From: Candidatus Babeliales bacterium
Lineage (GTDB): Bacteria; Babelota; Babeliae; Babelales; Vermiphilaceae
Assembly: GCA_020053845.1 (NCBI GenBank)
Contig: JAGVMI010000040.1
Span: 1 to 7,687 of the forward strand
Length of the DNA: 7,687 bases
Direction: 5' to 3'
Under the pieces are notes generated by a model, which was not told the origin of the DNA, searched no databases, and was given only the letters and a program-made list of their open reading frames with translations. Below, piece after piece: positions 1-6,431 of this stretch. Within the stretch, counting starts at the first letter, position 1; each line of letters starts with the position of its first letter. The translations under genes were made by a program, and so were the position numbers.

Positions 1-305
1 GAAAGCTCTGCAACCGTTTCAGGATTGAATACTTGGCCAGTAATAATTTTAAAAAGAAGCAACGCAAGAAAGCTTCCTGCAGCTTGAGCACCGATGTACC
101 ATAATGTTTTTTCAAGCGAATGGAACCCACGCAAGAAGCATGCGAAGCTCAATGCAGGATTAAAATGTGCACCAGATATGTGTGACGCAAGATATGACAT
201 TGCCATTACCATAAGGCCAACTGCTATAGGATTGCCGTTTCCGGTAAAGCTTACTGCCATGAGAATAAAAAATGTTCCTATTAATTCTAATAGATAGCGC
301 TTCAC
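1..305 (-). CDS. Aquaporin / MIP-family channel, N-terminal part (cut by window start)
   Basis: Membrane channel for water or small neutral solutes, inner membrane. Only the first 101 codons are present; the gene runs off the left edge. Seen: GTG start giving MKRYLLELIGTFF, a first hydrophobic helix (about residues 4-20), a second helix (about 26-42), then SGAHFNPALSFACFLRG, in which NPA (49-51) is the first of the two pore-lining NPA half-helices of the MIP family, followed by a third helix from about 68. The GTG at 305 is chosen because AAGGAG lies 5 bases upstream on this strand; an in-frame GTG at 311 overlaps that site and is unlikely. The second NPA and the arginine of the selectivity filter lie outside the window, so water channel versus glycerol facilitator cannot be settled; the lack of the extra D next to NPA cannot be judged here. 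It is transcribed divergently from the next gene. Confidence 0.9.
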   Translation of the reverse strand, partial: MKRYLLELIGTFFILMAVSFTGNGNPIAVGLMVMAMSYLASHISGAHFNPALSFACFLRGFHSLEKTLWYIGAQAAGSFLALLLFKIITGQVFNPETVAEL

Positions 306-310
306 GGTCA

Positions 311-316
311 CTCCTT
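311..316 (-). promoter_or_regulatory. Ribosome binding site deciding the aquaporin GTG start
   Basis: On the minus strand AAGGAG is followed by 5 bases (TGACC) and then GTG. This fixes the start at 305 and rules out the in-frame GTG at 311-309, which overlaps the site. Confidence 0.75.
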
Positions 317-347
317 TTCAATGCACAAAACAACTATCAACAACCGA

Positions 348-375
348 TTCATACCATATCGGCTCATTAATGCAA
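348..375 (-). promoter_or_regulatory. Candidate promoter for the aquaporin gene (extended -10)
   Basis: On the minus strand TTGCAT (375-370), 16 bases, then TATGAA (353-348) preceded by TGG, an extended -10 pattern. The -35 is poor and the -10 has two mismatches, so this is only a candidate; it leaves a leader of about 35 bases before the GTG. The rest of the 306-536 divergent gap is AT-rich, with no convincing second promoter. Confidence 0.3.
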
Positions 376-522
376 GTAAACAAAATGCGAAAAAAGGTTG
401 TATGTAATCATAATCTCGTTAGACTCTTGTACGATCGCAGAAAAAGCGATAAATACGCTATCTGCCTCTTATAAATGGTGAGTAATTCATTTTAAAGCGG
501 TTTTTACAACATCGGCAATAAA

Positions 523-527
523 AAGGA
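523..527 (+). promoter_or_regulatory. Ribosome binding site deciding the start at 537
   Basis: AAGGA at 523-527 ends directly against an ATG at 528 but lies 9 bases before the ATG at 537. The spacing therefore selects 537 and drops the first three codons of the longest frame. Confidence 0.7.
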
Positions 528-536
528 ATGCATCTC

Positions 537-1448
537 ATGACATCAAGATCTTATGCATCATCACTATTAACGGTGACATTGCTATATGGTTCACTCAATG
601 CAGAGCAAGCATCGCTCGCTCTGCCAAGCGGCACTCCACAAATAGTAGTTGCAGAACAAAGTTCATCATCTTCTTGGAATTCTTATCTTGAAGCATTCAA
701 TAGCCTCTGGCATGCGCCACACGCAAGCGTGTACGGTAAATTACTAGGCAATGCAGATGCAAATCAAGTATATGCAGATCGCTTGCGAAGCTTTCTGAAA
801 GATTTAGGCATAGAATCTTCTGTTGCAATCAAAAAGTTTAGCCCCAATCGCACCGCACTTACACTTTCTCTGTTTGATACCAAAATTCCTGCTATTGTAA
901 GCGCATCAGGTATTTGGCTTAACGAATCATTACTTGCGAATATGAAGGAAGCCGAGTTAATTTTTGAGCTTGCTTACGCAGCCGCAGCATATAATGGACT
1001 GTCTCTGAAAAATGCTGCCATTAACTCGCTCATCATAGGTGTGCCTTATGCAGCCTGGGCAGGTGTTAACTATATGCTCTATCTAAGGCCAAGCAGCACA
1101 CCTGCGGCAGCACCAAGCTCATTTACTAAAATGCTGACAAAGAGCTTAAATGCTATCAAAATTGCAACGTGCCCTCTTTTAAACGCCGCTGCCATCACTC
1201 TCGGCCAAGATAGAATCATCAAACCTCTACGCGCATTCTGCGCAAAAACAACCGAGGTTGAGATCATCGCACAGGCATGCACCCTTCTTACCAATAACGG
1301 CTATGCATGGGTAGTTGAAGAATATACAGATCTCGTGAAAGCTGCGTTATCAGGCGACAGCACTGTTGCACGTATGAATGCTAATGTGCCACTCAGAGAA
1401 CTCTTCAATGCAGTTAACAGCTTCTTGCTTGAGAATGCGAAAAAGTAA
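537..1448 (+). CDS. Secreted/membrane protein resembling an inactivated M48 metallopeptidase
   Basis: No firm family assignment; 303 aa. Residues 1-22 look like a signal peptide (MTSRSYASSLLTVTLLYGSLNA), with cleavage near 22 or 28. Residues 105-150 follow the order of M48 zinc peptidases: a strand ending in SASGIWLNESLLANM (compare the family's AFALPGG...GLL), then KEAELIFELAYAAA, where the catalytic HExxH position reads F143-E-L-A-Y147. Hydrophobic stretches at about 160-183 and 207-223 sit where many M48 proteins have membrane helices. E242, 13 residues before the conserved GY (255-256), matches the third zinc ligand, and the NANVPLRELFNAV end resembles the family's ...HPP...ER tail. Both histidines are absent, so no zinc proteolysis is expected. 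This is inference from motif order only. The gene stands alone, with a strong terminator 20 bases downstream; TTGTAC (427-432) and GATAAA (448-453), only 15 bases apart, is a weak promoter candidate. Confidence 0.85.
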   Translation: MTSRSYASSLLTVTLLYGSLNAEQASLALPSGTPQIVVAEQSSSSSWNSYLEAFNSLWHAPHASVYGKLLGNADANQVYADRLRSFLKDLGIESSVAIKKFSPNRTALTLSLFDTKIPAIVSASGIWLNESLLANMKEAELIFELAYAAAAYNGLSLKNAAINSLIIGVPYAAWAGVNYMLYLRPSSTPAAAPSSFTKMLTKSLNAIKIATCPLLNAAAITLGQDRIIKPLRAFCAKTTEVEIIAQACTLLTNNGYAWVVEEYTDLVKAALSGDSTVARMNANVPLRELFNAVNSFLLENAKK

Positions 1449-1467
1449 CAAGACGCTATAAACAAAC

Positions 1468-1499
1468 AAAAAGCCCCGCTTAAATAGGCGGGGCTTTTT
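1468..1499. terminator. Bidirectional intrinsic terminator
   Basis: GCCCCGC (1473-1479) pairs with GCGGGGC (1488-1494) around an 8-base loop. The stem is flanked by an A-run on the left and a run of T on the right, so it works as a rho-independent terminator in both directions. It separates two convergent genes ending at 1448 and 1524. Confidence 0.93.
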
Positions 1500-1523
1500 T
1501 TATATCTCGTGTAGAGCTGATCT

Positions 1524-2696
1524 TTAGTCTACAATGCGTAACTTTTTAAGCAGGCGATTGAGAAGAATAATCAGCGCACCATCACCGGTAATATTGGTTG
1601 CGGTGCCAAACGAATCAAGCAAGAAGTAAATAGCTGTCGCCACACCAACCATTTCAGGAGTGAAATCAAACACTGAAATTAAGAATGGTGTGATTGCTAG
1701 AATGCCACCGCCAGGAACGCCTGATGCCGCAAGCATACCAAAGCAGAAATAGAATACAAAAACAAGATACGTGCTAAATGCGGGCAGACAGCCTTTGAAG
1801 AACACAAGTGTTGCCATCGCAAGCAGCGGAGTACCTACGCTATCACCAATAAAGTGAATGCTCGCCATAATAGGAAGTGCCATATGCACCAACGGACGAT
1901 TACCCGTATTTTTTTCTGCACCTTCAAGTGCCACTGGCAACGTCGCTGTGCCAGACATAGTGCTAAAGCCTGTCAGGTAGGTTGGTAACATTACTACAAA
2001 TGAATCCCATGCGCGTTTTGGCGAAAAGCCATGCGCAGCGAGGTAATAGAGAATCAAGTATGCAGTTTGCACACCCACGATAAGCAAGAATACAAAGCCA
2101 TAATGCTTCATAAGCTCATCAAACGTGCCATCGCGATGCATCTTGAGGAAAAACCCAAAGACATACAGTGGCAGGAATGGAATAAATACACGTGCAAGCA
2201 AAAACTCAATAATTCTTTTGAGCAAGCTCAATGCTTTTTCAAAGAACGAGCACTGTACGACGCTAAAGAACAGCCCGCAGAATATAGCACCAAGGAGTGC
2301 ATAGTGTGCAGGAATAAGGCGAGGCAAGTGAATAGTAAAAAATGGCTCAATGGTAGAAGTTAAAGACACAACGCTCATGGAACCCGCTGAGCATGCAATC
2401 ACTGGATAAAGGAATTGCATAATCACATAAGAAACTAGAGTACCAAGTGCATTTGACGCCATAACAAGCGCAAGCAATATGCCCAAAATTAACGGGGCAT
2501 TACGTCTGAATGAAAGAATTCCACTCGTTACAAAAGCGAATACCATGTACGGCAACACCGCCGAAAGGAACTCTTTAAATACCATACTAAAAGTGTAAAA
2601 CCCTGCTGCTGTCGGTTGACTCAATGACAATCCAACCGTCAATACTAAAACGATTGCAGCAACAAGTTGCATAGGAAGTGAAAAAAGAAATCTCAT
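1524..2696 (-). CDS. Dicarboxylate/amino acid:cation symporter (SDF/DAACS family)
   Basis: Inner-membrane secondary transporter of the glutamate/dicarboxylate:Na+ or H+ symporter family; 390 aa, slightly short for the family. Hydrophobic helices run throughout. Seen in order: the serine-rich re-entrant hairpin 1 (FSTMSGTATLP, 244-254), the helix-7 region where NMDGT is expected but HFIGDSVGTPL (281-291) is found, hairpin 2 (SGVPGGGILAITPF, 325-338), and the helix-8 substrate site DSFGTATNITGD (361-372). D361, T365, N368 and D372 align with the GltPh residues D394, T398, N401 and D405. The arginine that binds the acidic side chain in GltPh (R397) is G364 here, so glutamate or aspartate is unlikely; a neutral amino acid is an inference. 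The ATG is supported by AAAGGAA 6 bases upstream. It is a single gene, convergent with its left neighbour and divergent from the ABC operon. Confidence 0.92.
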   Translation of the reverse strand: MRFLFSLPMQLVAAIVLVLTVGLSLSQPTAAGFYTFSMVFKEFLSAVLPYMVFAFVTSGILSFRRNAPLILGILLALVMASNALGTLVSYVIMQFLYPVIACSAGSMSVVSLTSTIEPFFTIHLPRLIPAHYALLGAIFCGLFFSVVQCSFFEKALSLLKRIIEFLLARVFIPFLPLYVFGFFLKMHRDGTFDELMKHYGFVFLLIVGVQTAYLILYYLAAHGFSPKRAWDSFVVMLPTYLTGFSTMSGTATLPVALEGAEKNTGNRPLVHMALPIMASIHFIGDSVGTPLLAMATLVFFKGCLPAFSTYLVFVFYFCFGMLAASGVPGGGILAITPFLISVFDFTPEMVGVATAIYFLLDSFGTATNITGDGALIILLNRLLKKLRIVD

Positions 2697-2760
2697 GCGC
2701 GTTTCCTTTTGCGGTTAAATATGCCGTGTAAGGGCATGATATACTGTGCGCAGATTGGCT

Positions 2761-2789
2761 ATTAAAGTATGCGAAGTTCGATAAAACAA
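2761..2789 (-). promoter_or_regulatory. Candidate sigma70-type promoter for the symporter gene
   Basis: On the minus strand TTGTTT (2789-2784), 17 bases, then TTTAAT (2766-2761, one mismatch to TATAAT). It would start transcription near 2754, giving a leader of about 58 bases that contains a small ATGCC/GGCAT hairpin (2721-2737). Confidence 0.45.
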
Positions 2790-2838
2790 TAGTCTCCAGG
2801 ATACCACAGATACTCAGCACAAACAACCGGGCCTCCTA

Positions 2839-2863
2839 GCCTGCCTGCCGTCTGCAGGCGCGC
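2839..2863. repeat. Short GC-rich inverted repeat
   Basis: GCCTGC (2843-2848) pairs with GCAGGC (2854-2859) around CGTCT. The left arm is itself part of a GCCTGCCTGCC tandem, and GCGCGC follows the right arm. It has no T-run, so it is not an intrinsic terminator. It stands out from AT-rich surroundings and could be a dispersed intergenic (REP-like) repeat or a protein-binding site; only one copy was noticed in this window. Confidence 0.5.
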
Positions 2864-2916
2864 GCAACTATGCATATACATCCTCATGCACGAGCAGATA
2901 GTGCATCCCGATCGAT

Positions 2917-2944
2917 TTGACATCAAAAGCATGATAGATATAAT
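2917..2944 (+). promoter_or_regulatory. Consensus sigma70 promoter of the ABC operon
   Basis: TTGACA (2917-2922), 16 bases, TATAAT (2939-2944): both hexamers match the consensus exactly. The predicted start is near 2951, leaving a leader of about 57 bases before the ATPase ATG at 3008. Confidence 0.8.
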
Positions 2945-2995
2945 GAGCGTGGTACAGTCCGTGCGATGCGCTCATCACTATGACATTCTTATTAA

Positions 2996-3000
2996 GTGAG
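2996..3000 (+). promoter_or_regulatory. Weak ribosome binding site selecting the ATPase ATG
   Basis: AAGTGAG (2994-3000), an AAGGAG-like stretch, ends 7 bases before the ATG at 3008. The same bases contain the GTG that would give a 4-residue longer protein; as they serve better as a ribosome site, 3008 is preferred. Confidence 0.5.
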
Positions 3001-3007
3001 ATACATC

Positions 3008-3766
3008 ATGAGTACACCAATTCTCCAGATAGACCATCTCACCAAGACTTACAAAACTGGAAGCTCCCCCGTTCATGCTCTTAATGGGGTAACTCTGGAC
3101 CTGCATGAAGGGGAAATTTTCGGATTGCTCGGCGTCAATGGCGCAGGTAAAACAACGCTCTCGTCCATTATCGCCACACTACATCCACCAACATCGGGTG
3201 ATATACGCTATAAAGGCATTTCCATTTACAAAGACCTAATGCGCTATCGCCACGCACTCGGCTACTGCCCACAAAATCAAAATCTCGATCAATATCTTAA
3301 CGTACGAGATAATCTCGTATTTGCAGGGCGCTACTTCTTAATGCCCAAAGCTGTCATTAATGCTCGTGTTGATGAGCTGCTCGAACAACTCGAACTTACC
3401 CGTTACGCGGAATTTAAAATTAGTGAGCTCTCGGGAGGAACAAAGCAACGCGTGCTTATTGCTCGAGCACTCATGCACAATCCACGTATCATTATTCTTG
3501 ATGAACCGACTGTCGGGCTTGATCCTGATATTCGCCAGAAATTATGGGCCCTAATTAAAGCACTTAAGAACCAGGGCATCTCCATTATTTTGACTACTCA
3601 TTATCTTGACGAAGCCGAGGAGCTTTCGGATCGCATTTGTATTTTGCACAAGGGATCAGTCAAGCTTATTGAAAGCGTACAGTCACTCAAAGAGCGTCAT
3701 CAACAAAGCAGCCTGGAGCGTATTTTCCTTCAGCTTATGCGCGAATATCGAATGCAGCAGGAATAA
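3008..3766 (+). CDS. ABC transporter ATP-binding protein (ABC-2 exporter type)
   Basis: Cytoplasmic ATPase that drives the permeases encoded just downstream; 252 aa, a complete single nucleotide-binding domain. Seen: Walker A GVNGAGKT (42-49), Q-loop at Q89 (YCPQNQNLD), signature LSGGTKQR (141-148), Walker B IIILDEP (161-167), D-loop GLDP (170-173) and switch histidine H198 (TTHYLDEAEE). All catalytic residues are intact. The C-terminal SSLERIFLQL resembles the LEDVFL ending common in DrrA/NodI-like exporter ATPases. First gene of a four-gene operon; the next gene starts 18 bases after its stop. The start at 3008 is preferred over GTG 2996 on ribosome-site spacing, adding or removing only four residues. 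The substrate cannot be read from the sequence: drug, lipid or polysaccharide export are all possible for this group. Confidence 0.95.
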   Translation: MSTPILQIDHLTKTYKTGSSPVHALNGVTLDLHEGEIFGLLGVNGAGKTTLSSIIATLHPPTSGDIRYKGISIYKDLMRYRHALGYCPQNQNLDQYLNVRDNLVFAGRYFLMPKAVINARVDELLEQLELTRYAEFKISELSGGTKQRVLIARALMHNPRIIILDEPTVGLDPDIRQKLWALIKALKNQGISIILTTHYLDEAEELSDRICILHKGSVKLIESVQSLKERHQQSSLERIFLQLMREYRMQQE

Positions 3767-3784
3767 ATCTGATAGGGAAAACTT

Positions 3785-4585
3785 ATGAATACCCTTTCAT
3801 GCTTACGCAGAAATATGGCAATTTTTGCCGCATTGTTATGGCGTGATTTGTATATTTTTAGCAGAAACTTCACGAGTGTGCTTATTGATAGTGTTATTGT
3901 AGTAACCGTGGAAGTGCTCATTTTTGCGAAATTTTTGCCTCTTCTTGGCATGCCTAAGTCCTTAGTACCCTTTCTTTATTTAGGCTCCTCCACAGCATCT
4001 GTGTTCTATCGCGCGTACGGCACAAGCCTTAAGCAAGCGTTTGATTTTCAGTTCAACCGCGTTATCGATTATCACATTACGCTCCCTCTGCCATATTCAT
4101 GGCTTCTTGCCAGAACAATCACCTTTTTTGTCATCGAAACACTTGTTGTTGTCACACCAGTAATTGGCTTTGGCATATACATTTTGCAAGATCAATTTGC
4201 TACAGCAGCTCCCTGCTGGCCACTATTCGCGCTTGTATACATACTTTCGCTCGTGTTTTTTGGCGCTTTCTTTCTCGCACTCAGCCTGCATTACCGCTTT
4301 GACTATTTTTGCAATGACATATGGCCACGACGGCTTTCACTCATATTTTGCGTCAGTGTATTTTTTGTCTCTTGGTATGCGGTGTACCAATTTTCTCGCA
4401 AGCTAGCTTTACTGTTACTGCTTAATCCCACCACCTATGCCATCGAAGCAATCCGCGCGTCCATCATGGGTAATGGCGAGTATCTCTCTCTTTTTATTAG
4501 CCTACCCATGCTCTGCTTATTGATTGGCGCATCATGCTATCTGCTGATGCGAGCTGCACGCACACGACTTGATCCCGTTTCATAA
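3785..4585 (+). CDS. ABC-2 type permease, first of three (P1)
   Basis: Inner-membrane subunit of the exporter; 266 aa with about six hydrophobic segments (roughly 32-52, 59-75, 111-133, 146-168, 186-203 and 233-255), the usual plan of ABC-2 permeases of the NodJ/DrrB kind. The N-terminal amphipathic part AALLWRDLYIF precedes the first helix, as in the family. Marked motifs: DYHITLP (95-101), YFCNDIWPRRL (174-184), LLNPTTYAIEAIRA (212-225) and the ending RTRLDPVS (259-266). The same four motifs recur in the second permease, so the two are paralogues. AGGGA lies 6 bases before the ATG, and the gap from the ATPase stop is 18 bases, so the two are co-transcribed. No substrate can be assigned. Confidence 0.92.
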   Translation: MNTLSCLRRNMAIFAALLWRDLYIFSRNFTSVLIDSVIVVTVEVLIFAKFLPLLGMPKSLVPFLYLGSSTASVFYRAYGTSLKQAFDFQFNRVIDYHITLPLPYSWLLARTITFFVIETLVVVTPVIGFGIYILQDQFATAAPCWPLFALVYILSLVFFGAFFLALSLHYRFDYFCNDIWPRRLSLIFCVSVFFVSWYAVYQFSRKLALLLLLNPTTYAIEAIRASIMGNGEYLSLFISLPMLCLLIGASCYLLMRAARTRLDPVS

Positions 4586-4599
4586 CAAGGAAATGTTTC

Positions 4600-5412
4600 A
4601 TGGCGTTTTTGATAAACAAACTATTCTGTCACAGACTCACTTCATATATGCGCATTTTTGGCGCACTGCTTCATCGCGATATGTTTGTGCTCAAGCAACG
4701 CCTTTACGGTCTATTTATTGACGGCTTGATTATTGCATTAACAGAACTGTGCATGTTTGGCGTGCTCTTTCCTATTTTTGGCATGCCTGCACACTTTGCA
4801 CCTGCATTATGCATCGGCGCTCTCGCATCCCTTTGCCTGCTTTTGAGCAACTGGTGTGCATATACCAAACTCTATGAGCGAACACATACACATACTTTTG
4901 ATTACTATTTGATGCTACCTGTTGCCAAGACAGTCATTTTTGTCGAACAAATCGTGGCTTTTACGATTGAATTTATAATTCTTACTATACCGATCATACT
5001 TATAGCATACCGTATACTGCCTGAACTTTTCCCTCTTGATGCAGTACATGTACCGCTGTTTCTCGTGTTCTATCTGCTACTACCGATTTTCTTCAGCACG
5101 TTTATGCTTGCACTTTCATATCACTACACCTACGACTATTTCACCGTAAACTTATGGCCACGTAGATTAGAAATTATATTTTCGCTCAGCACTATGTATG
5201 TAACATGGTATAGCCTGAAAGCATTATCGCCTGTGCTTGCTACATTATTCCTTCTTAATCCTACGACGTATTTTGTGGAAGGACTGCGGGCATCGCTTAT
5301 TGCAGGAGAATTTCTCTCTGCCTATATCTGCCTGCCGGTGGGTATACTCATTATTGCAGCATGCGCGACTATTTTGGCTCGTGGCATTAAAAAACGATTG
5401 GACCCTGTATGA
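4600..5412 (+). CDS. ABC-2 type permease, second of three (P2)
   Basis: Inner-membrane subunit, 270 aa, about six hydrophobic segments (roughly 38-60, 66-84, 113-138, 150-172, 192-216 and 240-260). It matches the first permease along its length: GALLHRDMFVL at the N-terminus, GMPAHF after helix 1 (P1 has GMPKSL), FDYYLMLP (100-107), YDYFTVNLWPRRL (178-190), LLNPTTYFVEGLRA (218-231) and the ending KKRLDPV (264-270). It is therefore a diverged tandem duplicate, possibly a heterodimer partner of P1. AAGGAAA lies just upstream, and the gap from P1 is 14 bases. Its stop overlaps the start of the third permease in an ATGA, a sign of translational coupling. Confidence 0.92.
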   Translation: MAFLINKLFCHRLTSYMRIFGALLHRDMFVLKQRLYGLFIDGLIIALTELCMFGVLFPIFGMPAHFAPALCIGALASLCLLLSNWCAYTKLYERTHTHTFDYYLMLPVAKTVIFVEQIVAFTIEFIILTIPIILIAYRILPELFPLDAVHVPLFLVFYLLLPIFFSTFMLALSYHYTYDYFTVNLWPRRLEIIFSLSTMYVTWYSLKALSPVLATLFLLNPTTYFVEGLRASLIAGEFLSAYICLPVGILIIAACATILARGIKKRLDPV

Positions 5413-6236
5413 TTACACCAAAAATTCTTGCACACAACATATCTCACACATTACATACTGCTCGTGTTTTTTGGGCACTGATCGTACGCGATTTAAATGT
5501 CTATGCAAGTGATTTCAAGCGCTATCTCATTAACTACACACTTTCATTTCCACTCATTTACTCGTTCGCATTTGCTTACATTCAGGCCCAGGTGTTTTTC
5601 GGCAAGCAAGGCCCCAGATTAGGCAGTATCATGTTTGCAGGCAATATTATTATTCCCATACTCGTCGTCACCTACAAACAAGCAATTGAGCTGCTTTTTG
5701 ATCTTGAAAATGAACGCTTCGTTGATTACCAAATGAGTGTGCTCTCTGCACGTCTTATTATTTTAGAGCGTATTGTTTTCACCACGTTTTTCACTTTCAT
5801 CATGACGCTTCCTTTTTACCCTGTTGCCAAACTGTTTCTCGGCTCATACTTCATTACAAGCAACGCTTCTATTATGGGCGCTCTTGCCGTACTCTTTGCA
5901 GGTTCTTTCTGCTGCGCCGGCTACCACCACTATGCGACGATGCTCATGAAGAATACCTCGCAGCTTGGCACGCTATGGTCTCGCGTTAATCATCCTCTTA
6001 TCAGCTTTGGCGGTTTTTGGGTGCCTTTATATATTATGAGCGCTTACGCCCCCTGGTTTGGTAAGCTTGCCCTGCTCAACCCCCTTATTTATATCAGCGA
6101 AGGCCTGCGTACCGCTATTATTGGCGGACCTGAGTTCTTGCCCCTTAAGGTATGCGTGCCGGCTCTTCTGGGCTTTGGAATTGTGTTTCTCGCCTTCACC
6201 TGGCGCTCATTCAAGCAACGTGTTGACCCCCTTTAG
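5409..6236 (+). CDS. ABC-2 type permease, third and most divergent (P3)
   Basis: Inner-membrane subunit, 275 aa, with a longer N-terminal tail before RVFWALIVRDLNVY (19-32) and about six hydrophobic segments (roughly 41-63, 75-92, 122-143, 155-172, 196-213 and 247-265). It keeps the family marks FVDYQMSVL (104-112), LLNPLIYISEGLRT (222-235) and the RVDPL ending (271-275), but lacks the DYF...WPRRL block of the first two and instead has SQLGTLWSRVNHPLISFGG (184-202), which is closer to ordinary ABC-2 permeases. It starts inside the P2 stop codon (ATGA overlap, no clear separate ribosome site), so expression probably depends on P2 translation. It is the last gene of the operon, with a hairpin 36 bases downstream. 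Confidence 0.92.
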   Translation: MITPKILAHNISHTLHTARVFWALIVRDLNVYASDFKRYLINYTLSFPLIYSFAFAYIQAQVFFGKQGPRLGSIMFAGNIIIPILVVTYKQAIELLFDLENERFVDYQMSVLSARLIILERIVFTTFFTFIMTLPFYPVAKLFLGSYFITSNASIMGALAVLFAGSFCCAGYHHYATMLMKNTSQLGTLWSRVNHPLISFGGFWVPLYIMSAYAPWFGKLALLNPLIYISEGLRTAIIGGPEFLPLKVCVPALLGFGIVFLAFTWRSFKQRVDPL

Positions 6237-6271
6237 GAAAACGTTGCTCTCAGGCCATTTTTAGCCGCTCT

Positions 6272-6293
6272 TTAACCCCTTTCAGGGGGTTAA
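6272..6293 (+). terminator. Hairpin after the ABC operon, probable weak terminator
   Basis: TTAACCCC (6272-6279) and GGGGTTAA (6286-6293) form a perfect 8-base stem with a 6-base loop, 36 bases after the last permease. Only a broken T-stretch (TTCTATC) follows, so termination would be incomplete; it could also protect the mRNA 3' end. The remaining sequence to 6431 is AT-rich, with a weak promoter candidate TTGTCG (6323-6328), 16 bases, TATTCT (6345-6350). Confidence 0.5.
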
Positions 6294-6421
6294 TTCTATC
6301 TGCCACATGTAGGCTCATGCGATTGTCGATTCACGCAAATAGGCTATTCTAAAGGATAATATGCATTTTTATCTTTAGAATGAGGGTATAAACCTACCTT
6401 CGCATAAATTCACCAATAAAT

Positions 6422-6427
6422 GGGGGA
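6422..6427 (+). promoter_or_regulatory. Ribosome binding site deciding the start at 6432
   Basis: GGGGGA ends 4 bases before the ATG at 6432. The in-frame ATG at 6420 overlaps this purine run and is unlikely to be used; starting at 6432 also gives a cleaner signal peptide. Confidence 0.6.
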
Positions 6428-6431
6428 AATT

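Larger units (their letters stand above)
2697..3007. other. Divergent intergenic region, no gene seen
   Basis: About 310 bases between the divergent symporter and ABC operon starts. It holds the symporter promoter candidate on the left, a GC-rich hairpin in the middle and a consensus promoter for the ABC operon on the right. No convincing reading frame was found; a minus-strand frame covering 2587-2826 merely overlaps the symporter start and its leader. Confidence 0.7.

Noticed and set aside
94..297. Plus-strand frame of 67 codons
   Set aside because: It lies entirely opposite the aquaporin frame, which has the NPA motif and a ribosome site; the plus-strand product has no family features.
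470..475. TATAAA upstream of the gene at 537 as a -10 box
   Set aside because: No acceptable -35 lies 15-19 bases upstream, and the region is AT-rich enough to give such a match by chance.
2031..2363. Plus-strand frame of 110 codons
   Set aside because: It is antisense to the middle of the symporter, is Lys/Cys-rich without domain sense, and has no promoter or ribosome site.
2721..2737. ATGCC/GGCAT hairpin in the symporter leader as a riboswitch or attenuator
   Set aside because: The stem is only five base pairs, with no alternative pairing or T-run; too small to support a regulatory claim.
2587..2826. Minus-strand frame of 79 codons upstream of the symporter
   Set aside because: It overlaps the symporter start in another frame and covers its predicted promoter; the product has no recognisable features.
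6355..6360. GATAAT as the -10 box of the gene at 6432
   Set aside because: It is one mismatch from consensus, but no reasonable -35 hexamer sits at a suitable distance.
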